A stretch of 64,000 nucleotides of DNA from PVC group bacterium. GTDB taxonomy: Bacteria; Verrucomicrobiota; Kiritimatiellia; CAIKKV01. Where the stretch lies: the NCBI GenBank assembly GCA_945898015.1, contig CAMDGM010000020.1, forward strand, positions 1-64,000. Direction: 5' to 3'. The notes beneath the pieces are model-generated. The model ran no database searches, was not told the DNA's origin, and saw nothing but the letters and a program-made list of their open reading frames with translations. The position numbers were made by a program, and so were the translations under genes. Shown here in pieces: positions 21,483-29,076 of this stretch (position 1 is the first letter of the stretch; the number at the start of each line of letters is the position of its first letter).

Positions 21483-22121
21483 ATGAAAATCCTGGTCACC
21501 GCGGGGCCCACGAGGGAAGCCATCGATCCGGTCCGCTACATCAGCAACCGGTCGTCCGGCCGTATGGGATATGCCGTGGCGCAGGCCGCGCTGGAGCGGG
21601 GGCATGAGGTGGTGCTGGTTTCCGGGCCGGTGTCGATTCCGGCGCCCGCCGGCGCCCGGGTGGTGCCGGTGGTGTCGGCCGCCGACATGAAGGCGGCGGT
21701 GGATGTGCATCTCGCCTGGAGCGAGGCACTGGTGATGTGCGCGGCGGTGGCCGACTGGAGGCCGAAGCGCGTCAGCGCGGTCAAGATCAAGAAGCGGGGC
21801 GCTTCGCCCGTGCTTCAACTGGCCCGCACCCCCGACATTCTGGCCGCGGCGTCCGCCCGGAAGGGCGATCGTATTTTTGTGGGGTTTGCGGCTGAAACGG
21901 GAGCGGACTTCGAAACGGAGGCGGCCCGGAAGCGGAAGAAAAAGCGGTGCGATCTTGTGGTGGGCAATGACGTGACGGCGCCGGGCGCGGGGTTTGACGT
22001 GGAGACCAACCGGGTTTCGTTTGTCACGGTGGATGGCGTCGAGCGCCTCCCGCTCATGAGCAAGCTCGAGGTCGGCCGGCGTATCGTGGACTGGATTGAG
22101 CGGCAGGCCGCCTTGCGATAG
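21483..22121 (+). CDS. coaB: Stand-alone CoaB-like phosphopantothenate-cysteine ligase
   Basis: A 212-aa protein, only the synthetase half of the usual Coa(BC) fusion. The family opening ILVTAGPTREAIDPVRYISNRSSGRMGYA is cut here to its parts: TAGPTREAIDPVR, SNRSSGRMG, MCAAVADWRP, VGFAAETG and VGNDV. CoaB joins 4'-phosphopantothenate to cysteine with CTP (or ATP) in CoA synthesis. No CoaC decarboxylase gene is near. It closes the kinase-SIS-ThyA-like operon, 14 bp after the previous stop. Some stand-alone members may have other roles, so CoA synthesis is likely but not proven. Confidence 0.85.
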   Translation: MKILVTAGPTREAIDPVRYISNRSSGRMGYAVAQAALERGHEVVLVSGPVSIPAPAGARVVPVVSAADMKAAVDVHLAWSEALVMCAAVADWRPKRVSAVKIKKRGASPVLQLARTPDILAAASARKGDRIFVGFAAETGADFETEAARKRKKKRCDLVVGNDVTAPGAGFDVETNRVSFVTVDGVERLPLMSKLEVGRRIVDWIERQAALR

Positions 22122-22145
22122 AGACATCCGGCCCCGTGAGTGGGC

Positions 22146-22646
22146 TCATTTCGCCTGCGGGAAATAGCGAAGTAATTTGTCGTGCGCGGCGATGGGGGCA
22201 TCGGTGAAGGCGCTCCAGGATTCCAGGTAGGCTTCCACCGTGGGGGCGTCGGCCCAGGCCCGGTATTCATCGGCGGCCACCCAGGCTTCGGCATAACAGG
22301 CGAATTCCATCCAGCCTTCGCCGCGGTCCAGGTTCAGCGGCTTGAGTGTCCGGGTGTCGAAGGCCTGGACATGCAGAACGGTTTCCGCGGCCGGCGCGAA
22401 CCGGAACACCTTGGTGATGTGGGGGAACGCGGTCACGAACCCGATGCCCTCGATTCCGGAGGCGAGGAATAGCCGCTCGAAATCGGCGGGCGCCAAGGGG
22501 CTTTTCCCCCATTCGTAGCGGGCGGGCTCGTCGCGCCCGGTGATGCTGATGTAATACACCTTGAAGCGGGAGTGGCCGTCGGGCAGGGCGAGCCGGGTTC
22601 GCCCCGCGTCCACGGCCCGGTACGGGCGGCAGGGTAGGATTTTCAT
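22146..22646 (-). CDS. Hypothetical protein, 166 aa
   Basis: I do not recognise the family. The protein starts MKILPCRPYRAVDAG and is mixed alpha/beta in pattern, rich in aromatic residues (VYYISITGRDEPARYEW, WMEFACYAEAWVAADEYRAW), with no signal peptide, membrane helix or cysteine motif. It lies 1 bp from the stop of the next membrane-protein gene and shares its strand, so the two are probably co-transcribed from the lipoprotein side. Codon use looks like the surroundings. Confidence 0.7.
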   Translation of the reverse strand: MKILPCRPYRAVDAGRTRLALPDGHSRFKVYYISITGRDEPARYEWGKSPLAPADFERLFLASGIEGIGFVTAFPHITKVFRFAPAAETVLHVQAFDTRTLKPLNLDRGEGWMEFACYAEAWVAADEYRAWADAPTVEAYLESWSAFTDAPIAAHDKLLRYFPQAK

Positions 22647-22647
22647 G

Positions 22648-23334
22648 TTATTTCAGGATCAGGGGTTTGTTGAATTCACCGCCGGCCGCGAGCCAGGCGT
22701 TGATGTAAGCGAAGGCGCTCAGCGCATAATCTTGCGTGTAGAACACAAAGTCCCGGCCGAAGGCGACGGCCAGCGCCAGGATGACCGCGCGGAGCCAGAA
22801 GGTGTCGGACTCCGTGAACAGGTAGTAGAGCGAATAACCCGGAAGGAGCAGGCAGAGCAGGCCGGTCAGGAAACTCGAGGTGAGGGCCTCGATCACGATG
22901 ACGACGTGAAAAAACAGGATGGCGCCGGCCCCGCCGAGCCGGAACAAGTCCAGGTCGGACGGTTCCAGAAAGAGGGTGTAGCCCCGGAAATAGCGCAGGT
23001 AGACGAACAGGGCGGTGAGCCCGGCGAAGAGCAGGGAGGCTTTGAGGACCGGAAGGAACGTTTCCATGCGGAACCGGCGCCGGGGTCGGTTGTGAATCTG
23101 TGCCGTGAGGGAGTTGAGCGGAACATCGGGGGTCCCCGTGCCGGCGGTTTTTGCGGCTTCCGCCTTGGCCTGGCGGAGGTGTTCCGGAAGAAAACGATCG
23201 CTCTTCTGGTTTTTTGCTTCCGGCATGCTCATGAGGGCTTTGCAGGCCGGGCATGTCAGGTTGTCCGGCTTGGCATACTCGGAAAGGGTGAGCGAGGCGC
23301 CGCACGACTTGCAGACCAGGGTGATATCGGCCAT
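22648..23334 (-). CDS. Membrane protein with N-terminal zinc ribbon
   Basis: A 228-aa protein. Residues 1-35 carry CKSCG...CPACK, a two-CxxC zinc ribbon that should face the cytosol. A basic linker leads to about four transmembrane helices (~95-210: LKASLLFAGLTALFVYL, GAGAILFFHVVIVIEAL, GLLCLLLPGYSLYYLF, AVILALAVAFG). No enzyme motif is visible. The layout is like many small PVC and planctomycete membrane proteins of unknown role. It is between a lipoprotein gene and a hypothetical gene on the same strand. Confidence 0.75.
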   Translation of the reverse strand: MADITLVCKSCGASLTLSEYAKPDNLTCPACKALMSMPEAKNQKSDRFLPEHLRQAKAEAAKTAGTGTPDVPLNSLTAQIHNRPRRRFRMETFLPVLKASLLFAGLTALFVYLRYFRGYTLFLEPSDLDLFRLGGAGAILFFHVVIVIEALTSSFLTGLLCLLLPGYSLYYLFTESDTFWLRAVILALAVAFGRDFVFYTQDYALSAFAYINAWLAAGGEFNKPLILK

Positions 23335-23346
23335 GCCGGGGATTCC

Positions 23347-23619
23347 TTATTCGTTCAAGACGGCTTCGATTTCCTTGTTTTCCCTGGCCGCGGCGGCATT
23401 GATCTGCGCCTTGGCCTTCAGGCCCGCTTCGATCTTGTTCCGCTCCGTGATGACGTCGACCGCCGCGCTGCCGAAGGATTGCCCGTAGCGGGCGGGTTGA
23501 ACGGCGGTGGTGGCGGCGGCGGGCGGGTTGCGTGAAGCCGGCGCTGGCGGTTGATCGGCATTCTGTTCACGGCAACCGGTCAGCAGGAGTACGGCCAGCA
23601 GGCATGCAGACTTGATCAT
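23347..23619 (-). CDS. Small lipoprotein, 90 aa
   Basis: A short N-terminal signal MIKSACLLAVLLLTGC ends in a lipobox Cys (LTGC, Cys16), so signal peptidase II cleavage and lipid anchoring are predicted. The rest is Pro/Ala-rich and then a helical segment (ITERNKIEAGLKAKAQINAA). There is a very strong ribosome-binding site (AAGGAGGTG). The function is unknown. It leads the three-gene minus-strand group 23619-22146. Confidence 0.75.
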   Translation of the reverse strand: MIKSACLLAVLLLTGCREQNADQPPAPASRNPPAAATTAVQPARYGQSFGSAAVDVITERNKIEAGLKAKAQINAAAARENKEIEAVLNE

Positions 23620-23638
23620 GATCCACCTCCTTTTTCAG

Positions 23639-23666
23639 AGCATACTGGATAGGCTTCGAAAAGCAA
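23639..23666 (-). promoter_or_regulatory. Candidate promoter of the lipoprotein gene
   Basis: Read on the minus strand: -35 TTGCTT (23661-23666), 16 bp, -10 TATGCT (23639-23644), 20 bp before the start codon at 23619 with the Shine-Dalgarno site between. Confidence 0.4.
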
Positions 23667-23696
23667 GCGGTTCCGTCTTGGTCTTTCGGTCGATTT

Positions 23697-23724
23697 TTGA
23701 TATCGTACCATATCGATTTAGAAT
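23697..23724 (+). promoter_or_regulatory. Candidate sigma70 promoter of the lemA operon
   Basis: -35 TTGATA (23697-23702), 16 bp, -10 TAGAAT (23719-23724); each differs from consensus at one position. An AT-rich stretch in GC-rich DNA, 43 bp before the lemA start. It diverges from the lipoprotein promoter. Confidence 0.55.
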
Positions 23725-23766
23725 GAGGTCAGGCGTGTTTGAACGCATTACTGGCGGGGGGGCGTG

Positions 23767-24324
23767 ATGACAGCGACAGTAACGGGCGGGATCGTGGTAG
23801 CGGCCGCGTTATTGGCCTGGCTGGCGGTGACCTTCAACCGGTTTATCCGCGGCCGCAACCAGTTGCGGGAGGCCTGGAGCGGCGTCGATGTCCAGCTCAA
23901 GCGCCGGCATGACCTGACGCCCCGTCTGGTGGAGTGCGTGAAAGGGTATCGCGACCACGAGCGCGCCGTGTTGGAAAACGTGACATCGGCGCGGTCGAGT
24001 GCCATGCAGGCGCAGGGCGTGGAGCAGGCGGGTCTGGCCGAGACGGCCCTGGGCCAGAACCTCCGCTCGCTGCTCGCCGTCTCGGAGGCCTATCCCGACC
24101 TCAAGGCGAACTCGACCTTCCAGCAGCTCAGCACGGCCCTGGTCGAGCTGGAGGATCAGCTCCAGTACGCCCGCCGCTACTATAACGGCGCGGTTCGCGA
24201 TTTCAACATTCAGGTGGAGTCGTTCCCAAGCGGACTGGTCGCCCGGGCATTCGGGTTTACTGCCCAGCCCTTTTTCAGCATCGAAAGCGTCGCCGAACGG
24301 CAGGCGCCGGGAGTCACACTATGA
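23767..24324 (+). CDS. lemA: LemA family membrane protein
   Basis: A 185-aa protein of normal LemA length. One N-terminal transmembrane helix (~7-23, GIVVAAALLAWLAVTF) is followed by the long helical LemA core: NQLREAWSGVDVQLKRRHDLTPRLVECVKGY, given here by its parts NQLREAW, QLKRRHDL and PRLVECVKGY, then LEDQLQYARRYYNGAVRDFN. The biochemical function of LemA is not settled. It overlaps the DUF2207 gene by ATGA (24321-24324), a pairing seen in many bacteria. GTG 23764 is also in frame, but ATG 23767 is preferred. Confidence 0.9.
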   Translation: MTATVTGGIVVAAALLAWLAVTFNRFIRGRNQLREAWSGVDVQLKRRHDLTPRLVECVKGYRDHERAVLENVTSARSSAMQAQGVEQAGLAETALGQNLRSLLAVSEAYPDLKANSTFQQLSTALVELEDQLQYARRYYNGAVRDFNIQVESFPSGLVARAFGFTAQPFFSIESVAERQAPGVTL

Positions 24325-26213
24325 AACACATCACGGCATGGCTGGCGGTGGCGCTGATCCTCGGCTGCGGGGCTCTGTTTCCTGTTTCGGCCCAGGCCCA
24401 GGAAGAGCGCATCCAGCGTTTTGACAGTCAGATCGAGGTGTGTTCGAATGGCGACCTGCTCGTCACCGAAACGATTGTGGTGCGGGCGGCGGGCCGGCAG
24501 ATCCGGCACGGCATCTACCGGGATTTCCCCCAGCTCTACAAGGGCCGGTGGGGCTTGAATCGCGCCACGTCTTTTGAGGTGCTGAGTCTCCGCCGCGATG
24601 GGAGCCCGGAGGCGTCTCATTCGGAAAAGAAAGCCAACGGCCAGCGGATCTACTTCGGCTCCGCCGGGACGGAGCTGCCGCCGGGCGAGTATGCCTACCA
24701 ATTGACCTATCGCACCAACCGTCAGCTGGGCTTCTTCACGGAGCATGACGAACTGTATTGGAATGTGACGGGGAACGGGTGGGAGTTCCCGATTGATCGC
24801 GCGAGCGCGACGGTGCGGCTGCCGCCGGGTTGCCCCGTGCAATCGACCGGGGCCTACGTGGGCATCCAAGGCGCCAAAGGGCGCGATTATTCGGTTTCCA
24901 CGCCGGAGCCCGGCGTTGCGACGTTCGTGACTACGGCCTGCCTGGCGCCCCGGGAGGGTTTGACGATTGTGGTGGCCTGGCCGAAAGGGCATGTGGCTGC
25001 TCTCAGCCCGCAGGCCCAATGGGAGGCCCTGGCACGAGACAATCCCGGGCTTGTCCTGGCCCTGGCGGGGCTCGTCCTGGTGCTGGTGTATTACCTGGTG
25101 GTCTGGATGCTGGTGGGCAAGGATCCCGCGAAAGGCGTGATTATTCCCCGGTACGAACCGCCCAAGGGCTTTTCACCGGCGTCGGCCCGGTACCTGATGG
25201 AGATGGGGTATGATCACAAGGCGTTTGCCGCGGCCGTGATCGGCCTGGCGGTCAAGGGGGTCTTGACCCTTGAAAAAAGCGGCAGCGACTATGTCCTGGT
25301 CCGGAAATTAACGGCAAAGGCGCCGCTCACGGAAGACGAGACGGCGCTGGTACAATCGCTGCTGGGGACCCGGGCCCGGATCACCCTTGAGCAGGCGAAT
25401 CACAAGGCGATTCGGGCGGCCATCCAGGCGTTGAAGGCTTCGCTGGCGCTGCAGATTGAAAAACGTTATTTCTTGAGGAACCTCTGGTACTGGGCGCCGG
25501 GCCTTTTGTTTTCGTTGATTCCCTGTGCCGTGTCGTTGATAGGCAGCCGGGAGTTGCCTCCGGCGCTTTTCATGATGGTGTGGCTGACCGGCTGGACAGT
25601 CGGCACAACAGCCCTGGTGTCCGGCGTCTTCACGCTCTGGCGGACGGGGCATTGGGTTCAGGCCATTCCGGCCACGCTGTTTGCTGCGCCATTTCTCTTT
25701 TTTGAATGCGTTGGGCTGGTGATGTTCACCTATGTCACGTCGCTTTGGGTGCCGGTTATCTTTGCGGTGGGCGCGGTGATGAACGGGGTGTTTTATCATC
25801 TGCTCAAGGCGCCGACCGTGGCCGGCCGGAAGACCCTGGACGAGCTTGAGGGATTCCGGCTTTACCTGTCGGTGGCCGAGCGGGACCGGTTGAACCTTGA
25901 GAATCCGCCCGAGCGGACGCCGCAGCTGTTCGAGATGTTCCTGCCCTATGCGCTGGCGCTGGGTGTTGAGCAGCAGTGGGCGGAGCAGTTCAAGGATGTG
26001 CTGGCTGCGGCCGCGGTGGAGGGGGCTCATTACTCTCCCGGCTGGTATGTCGGAGCCGGCGCGTTGAGCGCGGCCGCGCTGGCCGGCTCGCTGGGGTCGT
26101 CGCTTTCATCAGCCATTTCATCCTCGTCCACGGCGCCTGGCTCCAGTTCCGGCGGGGGTGGCGGTGGCTCCTCCGGCGGTGGCGGTGGGGGTGGCGGCGG
26201 CGGCGGGTGGTAG
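24321..26213 (+). CDS. DUF2207 membrane protein with glycine-rich tail
   Basis: A 630-aa protein. A signal peptide (~1-27, ending SAQAQ) leads to an extracytoplasmic beta domain of DUF2207 type (~30-215: FDSQIEVCSNGDLLVTETI, RQIRHGIYRDFP, YWNVTGNGWEFPI). One transmembrane helix follows (~245-265), then a cytosolic segment (SARYLMEMGYDHKAFAAAVIGLAVKG), a cluster of two to four helices (~385-495) and a final ~40-residue Ser/Gly tail ending in Trp. This is the standard layout for the family. It is co-transcribed with lemA. The function is unknown; the poly-Gly tail is usual in the family. Confidence 0.9.
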   Translation: MKHITAWLAVALILGCGALFPVSAQAQEERIQRFDSQIEVCSNGDLLVTETIVVRAAGRQIRHGIYRDFPQLYKGRWGLNRATSFEVLSLRRDGSPEASHSEKKANGQRIYFGSAGTELPPGEYAYQLTYRTNRQLGFFTEHDELYWNVTGNGWEFPIDRASATVRLPPGCPVQSTGAYVGIQGAKGRDYSVSTPEPGVATFVTTACLAPREGLTIVVAWPKGHVAALSPQAQWEALARDNPGLVLALAGLVLVLVYYLVVWMLVGKDPAKGVIIPRYEPPKGFSPASARYLMEMGYDHKAFAAAVIGLAVKGVLTLEKSGSDYVLVRKLTAKAPLTEDETALVQSLLGTRARITLEQANHKAIRAAIQALKASLALQIEKRYFLRNLWYWAPGLLFSLIPCAVSLIGSRELPPALFMMVWLTGWTVGTTALVSGVFTLWRTGHWVQAIPATLFAAPFLFFECVGLVMFTYVTSLWVPVIFAVGAVMNGVFYHLLKAPTVAGRKTLDELEGFRLYLSVAERDRLNLENPPERTPQLFEMFLPYALALGVEQQWAEQFKDVLAAAAVEGAHYSPGWYVGAGALSAAALAGSLGSSLSSAISSSSTAPGSSSGGGGGGSSGGGGGGGGGGGW

Positions 26214-26250
26214 ACCGGAGCGAGGAGAGGGTTTTGGGTGGTTGGGTGTT

Positions 26251-26280
26251 GTCGGACAGGTCGGACTCGTCGGACAAGTC
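26251..26280 (+). repeat. GTCGGACA short tandem repeat, upstream copy
   Basis: Three degenerate units of about 10 bp (GTCGGACAG, GTCGGACTC, GTCGGACAAG) lie 35 bp before the four-helix-bundle gene. Related units occur inside it (26919-26953, encoding the Ser/Asp linker) and over its end (27084-27117). Confidence 0.6.
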
Positions 26281-26314
26281 AGCCGAAGAGCGAACTCGTG
26301 ACGGAGGAGGTGAA

Positions 26315-27112
26315 ATGAGCGGGTCAGAGGGGGTGCTGCTACCGCACGGGGGGTATGAAAAACTGCGCAGCTACAAGGTGGCTGAAGCGGTCTATGATGC
26401 CACCGTTGTCTTTTGCAATCGTTTCATCGATAAACGTTCCCGGACGCATGACCAAATGGTGCAGGTGGCCCGAAGCGGAGTCCGAAATATCAGCGAAGGC
26501 AGCGGTTCAGCGGCAACCTCGCGCAAGTCCGAGATGAAGCTCACCAACGTGGCCCGGGCCAGCCTGTCCGACGAACTGGCCAAGGATTACAAGAGCTTTT
26601 TGATTCAGGCCGGACTGCGTGTCTGGCACAAGGATGCACCCGAGGCCCTGGCCATGCGCGAGCGCCTTAAACACGATGTGGCGCCCAGTTTGCCGCCGGT
26701 CCCGGATTGCACGGTTCGACTTGCCGGACTTGCGGGGCTTTCGGAATTTGTGGCGAAGGCGGCTCCGGAACTGGCGGCCAACGCTATGCTCTGCGCCGTG
26801 AATCAGGCCGCCTATTTGCTGCGCCGGCAGATTGAAAGCCAGAGCCGGGATTTTGTGGAAAAAGGCGGTTTCACCGAACGGCTATATGCCTCGCGAGTGA
26901 AGGCCAGAGAAGCGGGAACGTCTGACGGGTCGGACAGGTCGGACCCGCCAGACAATCCCTCTTGCCCATTATGCGGCAAGGGCATGCGGCAGCGTTTTGC
27001 CAGACAAGGGACTCATGAGGGACAGCCCTTTTGGGGGTGTTCCGGCTATCCGGCGTGCAAGGGGATACGACCGTTCGCGAAAGAGTCAGACGGGTTTGAC
27101 AAGTCTGACTAG
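26315..27112 (+). CDS. Four-helix-bundle suffix protein with topoisomerase-type zinc finger
   Basis: A 265-aa protein. Residues ~10-75 match the four-helix-bundle (S23/IVS-like) family (YDATVVFCNRFIDKRSRTHDQMVQVARSGVRNISEG in the parts FCNRFID, DQMVQVARSG, NISEGSG). Residues ~75-200 are the 'suffix' region, with a long helix and RRQIESQSRDFVEKGGF. A Ser/Asp-rich linker follows, and residues ~220-255 form a C4 zinc finger of bacterial topoisomerase I type (CPLCGKGM, FWGCSGYPACKG). GGAGGAGGTG (26303-26312) is a very strong ribosome-binding site. The finger suggests single-strand nucleic-acid binding. The function is unknown, and no S23 rRNA insertion is in the window. Confidence 0.85.
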   Translation: MSGSEGVLLPHGGYEKLRSYKVAEAVYDATVVFCNRFIDKRSRTHDQMVQVARSGVRNISEGSGSAATSRKSEMKLTNVARASLSDELAKDYKSFLIQAGLRVWHKDAPEALAMRERLKHDVAPSLPPVPDCTVRLAGLAGLSEFVAKAAPELAANAMLCAVNQAAYLLRRQIESQSRDFVEKGGFTERLYASRVKAREAGTSDGSDRSDPPDNPSCPLCGKGMRQRFARQGTHEGQPFWGCSGYPACKGIRPFAKESDGFDKSD

Positions 27113-27117
27113 TCGGA
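27084..27117 (+). repeat. GTCGGAC/GTCTGAC short repeat, downstream copy
   Basis: Units AGTCAGACGGG, TTTGACAAGTC and TGACTAGTCGG overlap the end of the four-helix-bundle gene (stop at 27112) and run into the 20-bp gap before the convergent MurU/AmgK gene. Confidence 0.5.
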
Positions 27118-27132
27118 AGGCGGGTGTCGCCA

Positions 27133-29076
27133 TCACGGGGTCATTTCCCCGATCCCGTCCAGCCAATCCGCCAGGTGGGGGGCCTGTTCGCGGCCCAGGC
27201 GTTCCACGGCGCGGTGCATCATGGCCAGGGCTGGCGGAATGTGGCGCGCAAAATAGGCGGTCGCGGGGGTGGCGCCCAGTTTGCCATAGGCGCCCAGGGC
27301 CTGCGCCAGCCGTTGGATGACGGCGGTCCAGAACAATTCCTCCGGCAACGCCGTTCGAGCCCGGCGTCGATACTCTGCCAGCAAGTCCAGTTGCACGGGC
27401 ATCGGGAGGGAGACATAAGGGTCGGCCAGCAGCGAGGCCAGGTCATAGGCCGCCGCGCCATAGCGCATGCCCTGGTAGTCGATGAGCACCGGCCCGTCGG
27501 GCTGCAGGATGATGTTCGTGGACTGCAGGTCGCGATGGATCAGCACGCGCGGGAGGGCTTCCAGCCGGCGCGCGAGGCGGAGCAGGTCGCCGAGGATGGG
27601 CGACGTGACCCGGGGGGCGAGCCCCAGCCGGCGTTGCAGGAAATGGTGGGCGAAATACAGCCGTTCCCACCGGTAGAGGCGGGGGGAGAAGCCGGCGACC
27701 AGGCGGAGGCGCTGGTCCCGGGCCGCCGCCGTGCCGGCCGTGTGCAGGCGCGCGGTCAGAGCCAGTACGGGCTTATAAAGCGCCACCTGCCGCGCGGCTG
27801 AGGCGCCGGCCAGGGCGCCCAGCAGATCGCGCGGGCCGGCATCCTCGAACAGCAGCAGCCGGCGGCGCGAATGGTGGGCCAGCAGACGCGGGACGCGGAT
27901 GCGCAGGGAAGTCAGAAATTCGGTGTGGCCTGCATAGAGCGTGTTTTCATGACGCTCTTTCCCGTATTGCACCAGGATGGCGCTTTTCCCGTTGCGTTGC
28001 AGGCGGGCAAACGAGCGGTCTGATCCGCGCGGGCCCAGGGGCAGCGCCGTGGTCTCCTCCGCGGGCCAGCCGGTCTGCGCGAGAAACTCGGCGACGCCTT
28101 CCAGCACGTGCGCGGGAACGGCCAGGCCCTGTACGAGGCCGTGCACCCGGACGTTCGGCGCGAGGGCGGCGCGGGACACGTCGGCGCCGGCCGCCACCTC
28201 GGCGCCGGGCCCGACCAGGCAGTCGTGCAACCGCGCGCCGTGTCCGATCCGCGCGCCCGGCCCGATGGCGGCGAATCCGTCCACGCGGACGCCGCGCCGG
28301 CGGAGGGCGCGCAGGGTGGCCTCGGCGTGGGGATCGCAGAGCCTGCCGCCCGGTTTTCCGGCCCGCCAGGCCGCGAGGATCTCCGCGTGGGCGCGGAGGT
28401 ATTCGGGCAGGATGCCGATGTCTTCCCAGTAGGAGTCGGGCAGCGTGACGCCGGCGATTTTCCGGCCCGCGGCCATGGCGTTGAGATAGGCGCGGATGAT
28501 CGTGCAGACCGGCGTGGCGGGCAGGTAGCGCAGCACGTCCGGGCTCAGCAGGTGGACGCCGCTGAAGGTGACGGCGCCCGGGGCGCCCGGTTTGGAAACA
28601 GCGAAGTTGGAAACAAACCCGTTTTTAAGGGCCACGGTGCGGGGGCCGGCATCCGGCACCATCCAGAGGGCGGCGAGCGGCCGGCCCGGCCCGTGGAACG
28701 CGTTCAGGAGGGGTTCGGGGTCGGCTTCGGCCATGACGTCCGAGTTGATCAGCCAGAACGGGCGGCGGTCGAGAAACCAGGAGGCGTGGCGCAGCGCGCC
28801 TCCCGTGCCGAGGGGCTGGAGCGGTTCGAAGGAGAAATTCAGGCGGAGGGGTCCGCCCCAGGCGAGCGCGGTTTCGACCACGGCCATCGGCTGGTGGTGC
28901 AGGTTGATGAGTGCCTCCCGGACGCCCCAGGCGCGCAGCAGGTCCAGCACGTGGTGAAGGGCGGGTCGGCCCCAGACCGGGAGGCAGGCCTTGGGCATGC
29001 CGGCGGTCAGGGGCCGGAGGCGGGTTGCCAGTCCGGCGGCCAGGATGATTGCTTGGGTGGGGCGCGAGGGGTTCAT
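27133..29076 (-). CDS. MurU/AmgK-like fusion: sugar-1-phosphate nucleotidyltransferase plus anomeric sugar kinase
   Basis: A 647-aa protein of three parts. Residues ~8-235 are a nucleotidyltransferase with AAGLATRLRPLTAGMPKACLPV split as GLATRLRPLT and PKACLPV, followed by NSDV. Residues ~255-330 look like left-handed beta-helix hexapeptides (FAAIGPGARIGHGARLHD). Residues ~345-635 are an aminoglycoside-phosphotransferase-type kinase, with catalytic HRDLQSTNIIL and metal-binding IDYQGMRYG. In Pseudomonas, AmgK phosphorylates MurNAc at C1 and MurU turns it into UDP-MurNAc; here both steps would be in one chain. The start overlaps the NamZ-like gene by ATGA. The predicted pathway is MurNAc recycling (inference from domains and context). 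Confidence 0.85.
   Translation of the reverse strand: MNPSRPTQAIILAAGLATRLRPLTAGMPKACLPVWGRPALHHVLDLLRAWGVREALINLHHQPMAVVETALAWGGPLRLNFSFEPLQPLGTGGALRHASWFLDRRPFWLINSDVMAEADPEPLLNAFHGPGRPLAALWMVPDAGPRTVALKNGFVSNFAVSKPGAPGAVTFSGVHLLSPDVLRYLPATPVCTIIRAYLNAMAAGRKIAGVTLPDSYWEDIGILPEYLRAHAEILAAWRAGKPGGRLCDPHAEATLRALRRRGVRVDGFAAIGPGARIGHGARLHDCLVGPGAEVAAGADVSRAALAPNVRVHGLVQGLAVPAHVLEGVAEFLAQTGWPAEETTALPLGPRGSDRSFARLQRNGKSAILVQYGKERHENTLYAGHTEFLTSLRIRVPRLLAHHSRRRLLLFEDAGPRDLLGALAGASAARQVALYKPVLALTARLHTAGTAAARDQRLRLVAGFSPRLYRWERLYFAHHFLQRRLGLAPRVTSPILGDLLRLARRLEALPRVLIHRDLQSTNIILQPDGPVLIDYQGMRYGAAAYDLASLLADPYVSLPMPVQLDLLAEYRRRARTALPEELFWTAVIQRLAQALGAYGKLGATPATAYFARHIPPALAMMHRAVERLGREQAPHLADWLDGIGEMTP

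Noticed and set aside
26315-27112. Intervening-sequence (S23) protein within a 23S rRNA gene
   Set aside because: There is no rRNA sequence around it. The suffix region and zinc finger define a different subfamily.
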